From NCBI RefSeq assembly GCF_905147365.1, contig NC_056409.1, forward strand, positions 11,723,001 through 11,787,000: a DNA stretch of 64,000 nt, in the 5' to 3' direction. Below the pieces are notes generated by a model. It ran no database searches, was not told the DNA's origin, and was given only the letters and a program-made list of their open reading frames with translations. The DNA is from Aricia agestis. Lineage: Eukaryota; Arthropoda; Insecta; Lepidoptera; Lycaenidae. Shown piece by piece: positions 10,701 through 20,925 of the stretch. The first letter of the stretch is position 1. Each line of letters starts with the position of its first letter. Both the position numbers and the translations under genes were made by a program.

Positions 10701-11889
10701 CATAACTATAGTACAATATTTTTTTACAAATCTCACCTTAAACTAGCAGCTTTAAGCTCAGTAGAATCTTTATCTAATGGAATAATTTTAAATAAGCCAT
10801 CATAAAGTCGAAGCCCAATTACTCTAGCTTGGGGATCAATGACAGCAAGTATACCATTCTCTGAGGGTTTCCCAATTCTATCGGCGACATTACCATGAGC
10901 TCTCGTGACAACTTCTAACTCTCCATTGGCCCCAGTTCTCCATTCTAATATCATTGCATTATATCTTGCTGTTAAAATGAAAACAAGATCCTTTTTTTCA
11001 TACTGAAAAATAAATTGCATATTAGGAAGAGAAACAACAAAATATGTGATTGAAAAAAAATATTTAAATTGTAAGAAGTATCAAAATTGACACAGCATAA
11101 TAAAAGATTTCACAACTGGCTGATGCGTTGTTGAGTTGAGAGAAGTTTAAAAGTAAATGAACTCACCGGAGGCCTAAATAATTTCATTTTAGCTACACGG
11201 CCATATAGACCAATCTCCTTCATAGGTCTCAGCCCTTCTGGTGTAACTAAATACATCTCTAGTCGTGACACTTTCGCGACTAAGAGATTTAGGTCTGTTG
11301 GTGAAGTAAAATTTCCTAAAAAAATAATTTGAGTAAATTAGTAAATCATATTAGTATTTTTCATAACTTGTTAAAAATCACAATCATGATAATGGTAATT
11401 ATTAATTATTACATACATCTTGTGTAAGTATTGAAAATCAAACATTGTACCTACATACATGATGATATTTTAATACTGTTTAAGTAAAGGATTGCATTAA
11501 ACATACTCAAAAAGTTATAAACCTAACCCAAACTGAACTAATGTTGTGATATTATGATTATTGAAAACTTAAGTTAAGCTAAACCTGTATCTAATGATAA
11601 GGTTCTCTGACATTGTTTGAAAGTGAGTAGCTTTGTTATTCTAAACAAGATCTCATTCTCTACATTTTCAATTGGTACATGTACAAGAAGTAGTAGCAAA
11701 TAAGACTTAAGGCTTTATAATAACCAAACAGTAGGTTATTAATCTTATTAGACCAAAATAGCTTCATAGCTGCACTGGTGAAGTTAACCTCAATGTCATA
11801 TACAATAATAAAAATAAATTAAATTTACCTGTTATACATGCTGTAACTGCTGTTGGTTTCTGCGCAGTAACAACGTAGTGGTAAGCCAT
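702..11889 (-). CDS. DDB1: DDB1, damage-specific DNA-binding protein 1 (N-terminal 730 residues)
   Basis: DDB1 is the beta-propeller adaptor of CUL4 ubiquitin ligases and acts in nucleotide-excision repair and substrate degradation. Fifteen coding exons (minus strand, high to low) join in frame with GT-AG introns: 11829-11889, 11167-11315, 10737-11002, 10517-10616, 10324-10429, 9445-9527, 9133-9286, 8616-8837, 7932-8094, 6094-6202, 5698-5882, 4923-5074, 3850-4021, 3107-3250 and 702-825. They total 2190 nt, or 730 codons. The start MAYHYVVTAQKPTAV matches the family N-terminus. Diagnostic stretches include THEINLRDKEF-type BPA strands, YLDNGVVFVGSRLGD, VDMCVVDLERQGQ, SLRIIRNGIGI, VLSFVGQTR and IGTIDEIQKLHIRTVPLGE. 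The family is about 1,140 residues, so propellers A and B and the start of C are here, and roughly 400 C-terminal residues lie off the left edge. Introns are loaded with transposons. No frameshift or stop was seen. Confidence 0.97.
874..2585 (-). mobile_element. Tc1-like DNA transposon with IR/DR ends
   Basis: The ends are matching inverted repeats: CAGTCGTGGCCAACTAATTA at 874 and its inverse at 2585, with one difference in the first 25 bp. TA dinucleotides flank both sides (872-873, 2586-2587), as expected for Tc1/mariner. A second copy of the CAACTAATTAGGGAC motif lies about 227 bp in from the left end (1101-1122) and about 225 bp in from the right end (2343-2360). That is the IR/DR arrangement of two transposase sites per end. 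The interior encodes a broken transposase on the minus strand. Confidence 0.85.
1240..2192 (-). pseudogene. Tc1-like transposase, frameshifted
   Basis: On the minus strand, a frame opens with MTQQCLIFTN at 2192 and runs through a basic segment (EPRKKRPRK) to about 1977. The reading then shifts to another frame (2002-1745) with SARTVRRRLVDAKLVGRV, which resembles the second helix-turn-helix of Tc1 transposases. After another shift come KYGHWTVAQWKNVLLSDG-like and IKHRGGNIQIWGCF-like stretches of the DDE catalytic domain, broken by stops. The protein is dead. Exact limits are approximate because no continuous frame exists. Confidence 0.75.
2653..2895 (+). repeat. dispersed repeat, RTE/Helitron-like tail
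   Basis: The segment runs from 'taataacgagctttccgcgg' to a run ending near 'tatagattata'. A second copy with the same order (aaactttcatcccctatt, cttagcggatgcctac, gctgtgcgttgatagatcac) lies at 59380-59620. It contains CAGT tandem units. The family is not certain. Confidence 0.5.
3680..3819. mobile_element. fold-back MITE in DDB1 intron 13
   Basis: GCCCCTTACTAATAAACG at 3680 is mirrored by CGTTTATTAGTAAGGGCGC ending at 3819. The interior is also partly self-complementary (a TATAAGC.TTTGAATACAGT-type stretch against CACTGTATA..TATTCAAA). It is about 140 bp with no coding capacity. It lies just left of exon 3850-4021, next to its donor site. Confidence 0.65.
4366..4560 (-). repeat. LINE 3'-end fragment
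   Basis: A (TAA)n tract followed by CTTTATTGGTGCAAAATA reads, on the minus strand, as an AATAAAG-containing retrotransposon tail ending in a (TTA)n repeat. It resembles other fragments at 24905-25100 and 38200-38240. There is no open frame. Confidence 0.35.
4626..4786. repeat. (TG)n microsatellite, about 160 bp
   Basis: A near-continuous TG dinucleotide run with a few TC and CGTG interruptions (the CGTG run is at about 4706-4722) lies in DDB1 intron 12. Open frames of alternating Cys-Val or His-Thr across it are artefacts of the repeat. Confidence 0.97.
5304..5453. mobile_element. MITE family A, copy 1 (TA target site)
   Basis: Inverted ends of about 27 bp start CTATCAGAGAAGTTGATT and end AATCAATTTCTTTGATGG. 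TA flanks both sides. Two closer relatives lie at 37924-38079 and 59628-59783. It sits in DDB1 intron 11. Confidence 0.75.
5495..5679. mobile_element. non-autonomous hAT element with perfect 8-bp target duplication
   Basis: The left end CAGCATTTCCCAAAATGGGC and right end GTTTGGGAACCTCTG are the CAG(R)GGTTCCCAAA-type inverted ends seen in hAT MITEs. GTATAAGG precedes (5487-5494) and follows (5680-5687) the element exactly, an 8-bp duplication as expected for hAT. A related but rearranged copy is in the 60098-60690 region. Confidence 0.8.
6286..6440 (-). mobile_element. Helitron 3'-end fragment
   Basis: On the minus strand it ends CGCGGACGAAGTTGCGGGCA then ACAGCTAG before a T. This is the same 3' end as the copies at 476-628 and 33431-34087. 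It lies in DDB1 intron 9. Confidence 0.45.
6968..7820. repeat. inverted pair of a dispersed repeat in DDB1 intron 9
   Basis: A minus-oriented copy at about 6968-7290 (GGCTGTATCTCAAGAACC, GGCTCCCATACAACAAAC) faces a plus-oriented copy at about 7436-7816 (GGCCAAGTGCGAGTCGGATT, GAGTTCCGTACCGTTA, then TCTTGAGATACAGCC and (CAGA)n repeats). The two flank a short GC-rich centre at 7290-7350. The same family occurs at 32320, 59240, 59810 and 60240. It has no coding sequence. Confidence 0.6.
8352..8590 (+). mobile_element. non-autonomous Helitron in DDB1 intron 8
   Basis: It begins near TATTATAATAATGCAAAAGT and carries the family signature 'ttgctatggagatactttga', 'acataggatactttttatcc' and 'gcaacggagttgcgggcgtc' (hairpin GCAAC-GGA-GTTGC), ending CAACTAA. 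The best-preserved relative is at 60893-61098. Confidence 0.55.
9590..10310 (+). pseudogene. fragment of a transposon gag-like ORF in DDB1 intron 5
   Basis: A GC-richer insert in an AT-rich intron has a plus-strand start MDTDKDQEILVAKLKALC at 9772. After a frame change comes a 126-codon frame (9886-10266) with GSLDEAKTLCQKLLSEYPEY and SFSEAASAIHVGILDAGGLL. The second stretch resembles N-terminal parts of insect retroelement proteins. The frame stops at 10266 and is followed by an A-rich run 11 bp before the exon boundary at 10324. I do not recognise the exact family. Confidence 0.45.
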
Positions 11890-12325
11890 GATACACTTTT
11901 TCACCTGTATTCTAATTTTCACTCAAAAATTTACTCAATATTTTACATTTAATGAGCGTTTTGAAATATATTATGCCGCCTCGACCTATGACTTTTCGAT
12001 TTTGACAGCTTTTGACATAGCAATTTTTTTCTTAAAATGGCACTTCGGCTATTTAACCATTGCCAGGGAGTTTCTGAATGACTTATGCCCAGGGCTTCAT
12101 AACGTTATCGAATACCCGCAAAAATATCTTTACGTACCGGTATTTTCATAATGGTAGCCAGATAACGGTATTTTTTTTATCGATTAGAGTAACATAACCA
12201 AAAAATGTCGTTATAAAAATACCGGTAAATATAACGATATTTTCTGGTATCAGGTATGCGGTATGCGTCGTGCACCAAATCTTACTCGCAGCCCAACTTC
12301 CGACTTCCAAGCCCCAGTTCTATAT

Positions 12326-12628
12326 ACGTGGGAGAGTCATGCTTCGGCATGAATGGGCTGGCTTGACCGGAGAAATACCACGTTCTCACAGAAAATCGGT
12401 GTGAAACAGCGCTTGCACCGTGTTTCGCCGAGTGAGTGAGTTTACCGGAGGCCCAATCCCCTCCCCTATTCTCTTCCCAACCCTCCCCTATTACCCTATT
12501 CCCTCTTAAAAGGCCGGCAACGCACCTGCAGCTCTTCTGATGCTGCGAGTGTCCATGGGCGACGGAAATTGCTTTCCATCAGGTGACCCGTTTGCTCGTT
12601 CGCCCCCTTATTTTCATAAAAAAAAAAC
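12326..12628 (+). mobile_element. lepidopteran SINE/LINE-tail repeat B, copy 1
   Basis: The family signature runs in order: acgtgggagagtcatgcttc, ccggagaaataccacgttct, gtgaaacagcgcttgc, a pyrimidine-rich CCCTATTC stretch, aaaggccggcaacgcacctg, ctgatgctgcgagtgtccat, ttgctttccatcaggtgacc, and a final oligo(A). Further copies lie at 19733-20058, 25716-26031 and 50962-51288, and a deleted one is at 16150-16265. Confidence 0.7.
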
Positions 12629-13480
12629 TTGAACAAGTCAATATGAAAAAATGAAATGAAAAATGAAAAAAAGGTTTATTCAATAAACAGATACAGCTAT
12701 CATACATTTTTTTATCTGCCAAACTGTACAACAGTTTGTAGGCATATCCGAAGCTCTTCTTATATTTGTAGAATTACAATTTACAGAAAAGCAAGGCGCG
12801 CCATGAGCGGCTCGGCTTTTATAAATATTATAATCTTTATTTTTCAACGTGAAATGAACCTTAAAACACATAAATGAAGATTATATTATTTGGTGTAATA
12901 GTGAGTGTCCTATCGCTCCTTTTTTCAAAATAGGTAATGGGAGGATTTGGATTTAGATACAAAAAAGCACAGTGTTCTAATTTAGAAAACAAACTGTGCC
13001 ATGCTGGCTCTTCGGATGTAGAGAAGTTAGAGCTCTTCAATGAAATCGAATAATGAAATCGAAATAATACCAATGTTGTGATGATGTGATGTTTAATAAG
13101 TATAGAACATGAAATTTAAAGTAAAGTTGAAGTACTTAAGCGATATAAAATTTACGTTTTGGGGTTAGGCTTGTTAGGGTCAGTCAAGACTCAAGAGCAC
13201 ATCATGGTCAAAACCGAAAAAAACTTCAATCTACAAACAAATAACAATAGAGTTTGTTATCTTTTGTATATTGGAGAAATTTGACAGTACCTATGTGGTA
13301 ACTTGATGTGCTGTTATAGTTCGTCTGGTGGAACGAAAGAAGCCACCGCTTAGAGTCTTCACCCTTAAGCGGCCGGGCAAACTGTACTTTTACTTTGTAC
13401 CCATTTCATTTTGACCGCACGCGCGCTTGTTAGGGGGCGCTAGGGTAATGTTTGCACACGGGCGCCACATGGGCTAGAGA
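12629..13480. other. no gene seen; interior of the hAT element
   Basis: This is AT-rich sequence inside the hAT copy with no counterpart in the inverted copy, which has only about 110 bp between the matching arms (16036-16150). It may be a nested insertion. No convincing open frame or terminal repeat was identified. Confidence 0.4.
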
Positions 13481-14525
13481 CGGCCCTGGTGGCGAATGCG
13501 GGGGATGGGCAAAATATGGATAATTATTTGTATGTCTTAGTATTTATTACTAGAATTCTAAGTTTAATACATAATATATTATATTTTGTAGACTGTAGTT
13601 AAAAATATCAACACATTTAAAAAAGGAAGCACAAAATTTACAAAATATGTAGGTATTATAACACGGAGAATATTTTAAGGAGCGTAGCCCGTCGGATCAG
13701 AAGCGCTTTGCACACGACGGGGCGGGGCGGACCGGACCGGCAGCACAATGGGAATCCTACAATAGGTATCTATTACCAACGCACACCAAGGGCAAAAAGA
13801 CCGCTCCGCAGGTCCTCGGCGGGCTCTGGCGGCGCGGCATGTCCGCGGCTTCCCACCGTGGATCACACAAACCAGTTTACATGCAGTAACGCAGACGGCG
13901 CGGCGGCGCGAGGTGGCAGCTAGCTCTATTCTCTCTATCTCCACTAGAATGAACGTCCTGAACTGACTGCCTCCACTCGTCGTGTGCTTTGTGTACCTAC
14001 GCGGCGAGGGGCAGCTGCAGACATCGACGGGCAGACGCGGTCTTTATTCCTTCGTGGACAAAAAGCCTACCTTGCTCCGTCGTCTGCAAGTAATATTTGA
14101 ACAAAGATGCTGAGCACTGAAGTACAGAGTACTGACCATGTCATTCTCATTAGACGTCATTTTTCCTATAATATATACACTACTACCACTCACCAGACAC
14201 GTCTAGTTTAATTTTGTGCATACTGCATACTGAATTGACTGATTGAATTAAGTACTTATTTTACAATAGGTAACGTTATCAAAGAACATATATTTACCGT
14301 TATAAATCCTATTTACCGTTATAACATTTACCAGTAATATTAATTCCAATTTTTACCGTTATTTCTAGTATCGGGTAAATTTTTATACCGTTATCTATAC
14401 CCTTGAAGCAGTAACGTTATGAAAAAATACCGGCATTTGAAGCCCTGCTTATGTCGGGAATTTACGAAAGAGTGATGTTGTGAGTTGTGACTTGTGATTT
14501 GACTTCTTGACTGCATTGACTTTAT

Positions 14526-15086
14526 ACTAAGGGGGTTATTAGATTAGATTATACTAAGGGGGTTATTAGGTTATTATATTGGATCCGAGATCATTGAGTC
14601 AATGATATAAGATATTGGATAATGTAATATAGACATATGATTCATTTCTGCCTTGATTATAGATTTTTGACATTTGCTGAGAGATGGGATCCAATACGGT
14701 CATAGAAATAGGTGTTGCCAGTTATTTAATATAAAAAAGAGTTTTTAATTTCTTGTTCGTTAATATGTTTCAAATAATGTAATGTAATTATTTTTCTAAT
14801 TATATACTTGGATAATCTTGCTGAAATAACAAAAAACAAGCCATATTAAAAATGACGATGTCTTTTGACAAATCGAATTCTCTGAGATCTAGTAACCCTG
14901 ACGTCAAAACCTGTCAGCGTTAGCGCTCTCCATTGGCTATTGAAACCACATATGACGTAAAATAGGAACAATGAAATATGATAATGTAATATGCAGATAT
15001 GATCAAATGATCATATATATTGGATCCTATATAATTATAATCATAGAAATGATCATATATAAATGATAATGTAATACCCCCCTTAG
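14526..15086. mobile_element. MITE-like element between the two hAT copies
   Basis: CTAAGGGGGTTATTAG at 14526 (duplicated at 14553) is mirrored by TAATACCCCCCTTAG ending at 15086. The interior has several TGATCATATAT and GGATCC motifs in both orientations. It is about 560 bp with no open frame of note. Confidence 0.5.
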
Positions 15087-15345
15087 ACATTGACTAGACT
15101 TTAGACCTGACTGATCTGACCCCAGAACAGCAAAATAAGGATCTGACGATATAGAAATAAAAGAATATTGTTTTACCAACATACAATTATATTCGACACA
15201 GGCCATGGTTAACTATAGGCTATAGCTAGGCTATACAGTTCGACAAGGCTTTATATGAACGTGGCGAGAAAAAAAACGCTTCTATCATTAAAGTGGCCCA
15301 TTCCATGCAGGATGCATTGCAGTCCTCCGTGCCATCCGCCGGCCT

Positions 15346-16430
15346 TCAAATACCGGTAGGTATTTTTTCATAACGTTATTGCTTCAAGATAGATAACGGT
15401 ATGAAAATTTACCCGATACTAGAAATAACGGTAAAAATTGGAATTATTACCGGTAAATATTATAACGGTAAATAGGATTTATAACGGTAAATATATGTTC
15501 TTTGATAACGTTACGAGGCGAGGTGGTACACAAAGCACACGACGAGTAGAGGCAGTCAGTTCAGGACGTTCGCTCTAGTGGAGATAGAGATAATAGAGCT
15601 AGCTGCTGCCTCGCGCCACCGCACCGTCTGCGTTACTGCATGTAAACTGGTTTGTGTGATCCACGGACATGTCACGCCGCCAGAGCCCGCCGGGGACCTG
15701 CGGAGCGGTCTTTTTGCCCTTGGTGTGCGTTGGTAATACATATTGTAGGATTCCCTTTGTGCTATCGTTCGCGGCGAAATTGACCGGTCCGCCCCACCCC
15801 GTCGTGTGCAAAGCGCCTCTGATCCGACGGGCTACACTCCTTTAAATATTCTCCGTGTTATAATACCTACATATTTTGTAAATGCTATCATATAATTTTG
15901 TGCTTCCTTTTTTAAATGTGTTGATATTTTTAATTACAGTCTATAAAATACATATGTATTAAACTTAGAATTCTAGTTATAAATATTAAGACATACAAAT
16001 AATTATCCATATTTTGACAATCCCCCGCATTCGCCACACTTAAAACAAGTAAATAAATACGGACATAGGTACCATGCATAATTTTCTGCATTCATTGACT
16101 AAACAAATTGCAGCACCATCTTGACTTGTTAAGTCAAAGTTTTTTTTCAATGAAAATAAGGGGGCGAACGGCGCAAGCGCTGTTTCACGCCACTTTTTTA
16201 TGAGAACATGGTATTTCTCCGGTCGAGCCGGCCCATTCGTGCCGAAGCATGGCTCTCCCACGTATATAAAAACTGGTGCTTGGAAGTCGGAAGTTGGGCT
16301 GCGAGTGAGATTTGGTGCACGATGCATACCGCATACCTGATACCAGAAAATATCGTTATATTTACCGGTATTTTCATAACGATATTTTTTGGTTAGGTTA
16401 CTAGATATCGATAAAAAAATACCGTCACCA
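15346..16430 (-). mobile_element. second, inverted and truncated copy of the 12090 hAT element
   Basis: Three blocks match the first copy in reverse: 15346-15512 to 14262-14440, 15525-16036 to 13490-14000, and 16205-16430 to 12160-12380. Both terminal CAGGGC ends are missing, and about 250 bp after the first block and about 850 bp after the GC-rich core are absent. Together the two copies form a long interrupted inverted repeat with a spacer of about 0.9 kb. Confidence 0.7.
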
Positions 16431-16551
16431 ATCGTCACCTTTTTTTGCCAATTAAAATTTATGATACGTAATTTGAAATACAAATCTATCAAAGTTGCAT
16501 ATTATTTATTTCTTATAGAAACTCAGGTAAAATAACTCGAACGGACTAAAC

Positions 16552-16581
16552 TATCGATAGCAAAATACTATACTATCGATA
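16552..16581. promoter_or_regulatory. pair of TATCGATA motifs (DRE-like)
   Basis: TATCGATA occurs at 16552-16559 and 16574-16581, spaced 22 bp start to start. The motif is the DREF-binding core in flies. No start codon or transcription unit is visible downstream, so this may be repeat sequence rather than a promoter. Confidence 0.2.
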
Positions 16582-16699
16582 GTAAAATATACATCACTAG
16601 CCCACGCACACATTGACAGATCAAAAATGGTCACGCATTTTCGAGTTGTCAGGTGGTCTTTACGACAGTTTGACGACAGTATATATTATAGGTCCTGGA

Positions 16700-17900
16700 A
16701 GTTAGCCCCCCAATATTTTTTTTTTTGTAATTTTTTGATTTTTATACTCGTATATCGTTTGTTCGTCGTTTGTTCGTGATTGTTCGTTATAAATAATCGT
16801 TTGTTCGTTACTTGTTTATTTAATAAAAATTAATTTAAAATATGATCTTAAGTTAGCCCCCGCATTTAAAAATTTTAATAAAATGTCAATATTGAGTTTT
16901 AAATATTCATTAATGTTTGTTCGTCGTTTGTTCTTGATTGTTCGTTATAAATAACCGTTTGTTCGTTACTTGTTTATTAAATAAAAATTAATTAAAAATA
17001 TTATGATCTTAAGTTAGTCCCCTCATTCAATTTTTTAAAGAATTTATGATATATTGAATTATAAATATTCAATAATGTTTGTTCGTCGTTTGTTTTTGAT
17101 TGTTCGTTATAATTAATCGTTTGTTCGTCACTTGTTCATTTAATAAAAAATAATTAAATATGCTCTTAACTCTTAAGTTAGCCCCCGCATTTTAATTTTT
17201 AATAAATTTATGTCAATATTGAGTTTTAAATATTCATTAATGTTTGTTCGTCGTTTGTTCTTGATTGTTCGCTATAAATAACCGTTTGTTCGTTACTTGT
17301 TTATTAAATAAAAATTAATTTAAAATATTATGATCTTAAGTTAGCCCCCTCATTCTATTTTTTAATGAATTTATGACAATATTGAATTATAAATATTCAA
17401 TAATGTTTGTTCGTCGTTTGTTTTTGATTGTTCGTTATAAATAATCGTTTGTTCGTCACTTGTTCATTTAATAAAAAATAATTAAATATTATGCTCTTAA
17501 CTCTTAAGTTAGCCCCCGCATTTTAATTTTTAATAAATTTGTGTCAATATTGAATTATAAATATTCATTAATGTTTGTTCGTCGTTTGTCTTTGATTGTT
17601 CGTCATAAATAATCGTTTGTTCGTCACTTGTTTGTGTAATAAAACTTAATTTAAAAAAATCTTCTTAATTTAGCCCCCCGTTTTAAATTTTAATAAATTT
17701 ATGTTAATATTGAGTTATAAATATTCATTAATGTTTGTTCGCCGTTTGTTCGTGATTGTTCGTTATTAAATAATCGGTTGTTCGTCGCTTGTTTATGTAA
17801 TAAAAGTTAATTAAAAATATCCTTTTATGTTAGCCCCCCAGTCTAATTTTTAATAAATGTATGTCAATATTGAATTGTAAATATTCAATAATGTTTGTTA
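16700..17900 (+). repeat. left arm tandem array, about 8 units of about 163 bp
   Basis: The unit anchor TTAGCCCC (or a variant) recurs near 16703, 16853, 17015, 17178, 17340, 17507, 17670 and 17829, so the spacing is 150-167 bp. Each unit then has an ATATTGA(G/A)TT(T/A)TAAATATTCA core, the block TGTTTGTTCGTCGTTTGTT, TGATTGTTCGTTATAAATAA and CGTTTGTTCGTTACTTG. TGTTCGT is therefore repeated several times per unit, which suggests a protein-binding array. Confidence 0.9.
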
Positions 17901-18548
17901 GTACTTAAAAGACGTTTGTTCTTCCTTCTTTTTTGTTTAATTAACAATTTTTATAATTATTATTTTAGTCTGGCTTACCCAGCATAGGTATATTTCGACT
18001 GGCAACATTATTCTGAAGTTGATCTTTGTCGTCTATGGTCATTGGATTTCATGATTTTGATACTTGGGAATAAGGTAAGGTTATTTAAATATTATTATTA
18101 TGGTTATTATTTTTTACGTCTTTACTTGTCTGTGGCGCCTTGAGCGGGTTTCGCCATAGACATAATATATCATTAATATATACTGTCGGGTTTCGCCACA
18201 GGCAGAGGTTTCTACACGCCCAGCATACACTAAAACTGCAATTTCATGTTCCTTGGTCTTGCGGAATGCGTTATAAAGATCTGAATCATTTTTAAATTAA
18301 ATTTTCTACCTAGAAAATAGTACTTTTGTAATATATATTTGTCGGTATAATGTTATACAGCCGGTTTAATTACTGAGATACCTATGTTCAATAGATTTTG
18401 GGTCATATTTTAATAATAAACCACTATTTAGCGAGCCAAGAGTATTTATTTATTTATATAACCTTATAATATTATTCACAAAAATAATATCACACAAGTC
18501 ACGACTCTCATACAATTATTTTAAATAATCAACGTTATAAGTACAGCG

Positions 18549-18745
18549 GTTCTAAAATGGTCACATTTAGCAATTCCTCTCAATCAATTCAGCAAATGAA
18601 TTGTCAAAACTGTCAAACTGACAAATGTCAAATCAACTACAAAGATACAGAAATGAATTGCAAGCAGAGTTGCATTTTGCGATTTTAGAAAAATGAATCA
18701 TATTATGATTCATATCATGATTCTTCAAAGCGACCATTTTAGCCT
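18549..18745. mobile_element. small inverted-repeat element
   Basis: TTCTAAAATGGTCAC at 18549 is mirrored by GCGACCATTTTAGCC near 18745. The interior holds nested ATTCAGCAAATGAATTG and AATCATATTATGATT palindromes. No coding. Confidence 0.4.
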
Positions 18746-19026
18746 TTTTTGCTAGCTGTCTTGCTCTACATAAACGGGTTTCAATATGATAAATATGTAA
18801 GTACTTACAAAAAAAGCACTGCTATTTTTGTACTTACATATTATTCTTTTTTTTTCACAACATGTTTTGGTTCTTTTAGAATATTTTATTTTTTATTTCT
18901 AAGTTTTTTTTTTGTTATTCTTATGCGTATTTTATGTGTTTTTGTTACGATAAATTGAATAAATTATTCTTATTAATACTAGTGATGACAACCAATAACG
19001 ATTAAGCGGTCATTTGCAAGTTACGT

Positions 19027-19540
19027 CACTTTATAGTTTGTGCGTTCGATGATATGGGTGACAGTTTTCATGTTCCTTGCTACAGGTTTTTTTTACAAGA
19101 AAACAAAATAAATCAAAATGTAATAAATTATATTCCATCTACAAAAACAAATGTTTCCTATAATTGTAAATAAATAAAAATGAAAGGATGCTAAATGCTA
19201 ACTTATTAATAAAAATTATAAATATTAACTGTGACATAGGAGTATAAAATTATTGTTACGAAAACATTTGAAAAATGTCATAAGCATGAAACGAAACTTA
19301 TGTCAATAGAGATTGACTCTGTTGAATCGAAATCAAATCGATATAAAAGGGCGGCTATCTTAAATCGCCGGCACCACTGAAATGTCAGTACGAAATCGAT
19401 AATTTCGATTGCAATTCCTTTACGAAGTGATTCGATATTTTTAAACTATCGATTAATTTTTGTTAGGTAACTTCCCTACTATTGTCAATTATAATGTGTC
19501 ACGCATATCATCATAAAACGCACAAACTATAGTTAAGCCC
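19027..19540. mobile_element. inverted-repeat element of about 0.5 kb
   Basis: ACTTTATAGTTTGTGCGTTC and ATGATATGGGTGACAG near 19027-19072 are mirrored by GTCACGCATATCATCAT and ACGCACAAACTATAG near 19498-19535. The centre contains ATCGATATAAAAGGGCGG. No open frame of note. Confidence 0.45.
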
Positions 19541-19732
19541 AGTATTCTGATATATTATGATCATTATTTCCTTATCTAAAATTAAAGTAAAAGTCACATC
19601 AAAATAGCAATTAAAACATTTTAAAATCGATTCATCATAAAACATGCGATTTAAGTATATTAATTAATACTTAGTCAATAATAATAATAATAAATAGGTT
19701 AAATATCTTAATTAAGAGTTAATTAAGTTACA

Positions 19733-20058
19733 CGTGGGAGAGCCATGCTTCGGCACGAATGGGCTGGCTTGACCGGAGAAATACCACGTTCTCACAGAAA
19801 ACCGGCGTGAAACAGCGCTTGCGCTGTGTTTCGCCGAGTAAGCGAGTTTACCGGAGGCCCAATCCCCTACCCTATTCCCTTCCCTACCCTCCCCTATTCT
19901 CTTCCCTTACCTTCCCTACCCTCCCCTATTACCCTATTCCCTCTTAAAAGGCCGGCAACGCACTGGCAGCTCTTCTGATGCTGCGAGTGTCCATGGGTGA
20001 CGGAAGTTGCTTTCCATCAGGTGACCCGTTTGCTCGTTTGCCCCCTTATTTCATAAAA
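19733..20058 (+). mobile_element. repeat B, copy 2
   Basis: This is a full-length member of the repeat described at 12326, from acgtgggagagccatgcttc to cttatttcataaaaaaa. It is nested inside the central part of the fold-back element, so it inserted later. Confidence 0.75.
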
Positions 20059-20664
20059 AAAATAGTATAATGCAGCAACAATGTAAACTATCCAGCTAAA
20101 ATGTCATAATAATTGATTGGTATAAAAAATAAAAAATAACACAAAAATTCATGTACAAAATTAATAACAATTAAAATAGAATTAATTACATTGTCACATC
20201 AATTAAAAATACAAAAAAAAAATCAATATCAATGTCTACAGAACAACAAAAATATTAAATTATGTTACTAGAATAAATATTGTATATGTTACCGTTAGAA
20301 TGCAGAATACGTTAAACTGCACATTACCTAGGTAATCTGCAGATTCCCTGATACCATCTTTCCATTTTTTCTATCGAGTGAAGTTGATGATATTGTGTAA
20401 TGGAATATGAATTCACACACATCACATTCATGGAATATGAGTTAACACATTTAACTGTTAGATCCTCACTTAGCTTAGCTCCCCATTTCTATTATTGCAC
20501 ATGCACATGAAAATGAAACGAATATGTCTATTCTAAACAGCTGTATCGCCATTACTTTTCGAAGAATAGTTTTCATCAATTTCAATTTGAAATATTTCCA
20601 AATTCAATTAACCAAAAGAAAAAAACATAAACCAACTTACAAAAAGAAATGAAATCCAACTAAA

Positions 20665-20925
20665 AATATTTTCATGTAAAAACTAAAAATGTTGCCAAAT
20701 CGAGACGATATAGTTCGTGGTGTCAAAAAGTAGTGAGATCTCATGTAGAGCCAAGTTTCTATTAAGTATTTTGCCGCGACTTATGTGTAAAATGGTTTTG
20801 ATTTAGGGCTGAGTAGGTATGTAAGGTTAGGAACTTGGCTCTATATCATGATCTCGCTACTTTTTGACACCACGAACTATATCATGGTTTCGTCTTGAAA
20901 TTTTTTTTACATGAAAATGTTTTTG
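20665..20925. mobile_element. fold-back MITE
   Basis: ATTTTCATGTAAAAA and CGAGACGATATAGTTCGTGG with GTGTCAAAAAGTAG on the left are mirrored by CTACTTTTTGACACCACG, AACTATATCATGGTTTCG and TTACATGAAAATG on the right. The centre (TAGAGCCAAGTTTC / GGAACTTGGCTCTA) also pairs. Confidence 0.6.

Larger units (their letters stand above)
12090..14448 (+). mobile_element. non-autonomous hAT element with 8-bp target duplication
   Basis: The left end CAGGGCTTCATAACGTTAT and right end ATACCGGCATTTGAAGCCCTG form hAT-like inverted ends. CTTATGCC (12082-12089) and CTTATGTC (14449-14456) flank it, an 8-bp duplication with one mismatch. The interior holds many ACCGTTAT/ACCGGTA motifs, a GC-rich core at 13675-14060, and an inserted SINE-like repeat at 12326-12628. 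No transposase frame was found. A second, inverted and end-truncated copy lies at 15346-16430. Confidence 0.75.

Noticed and set aside
18749..18958. Phe-rich 69-codon frame inside the fold-back element
   Set aside because: Low-complexity T-rich DNA with no transposase motif.
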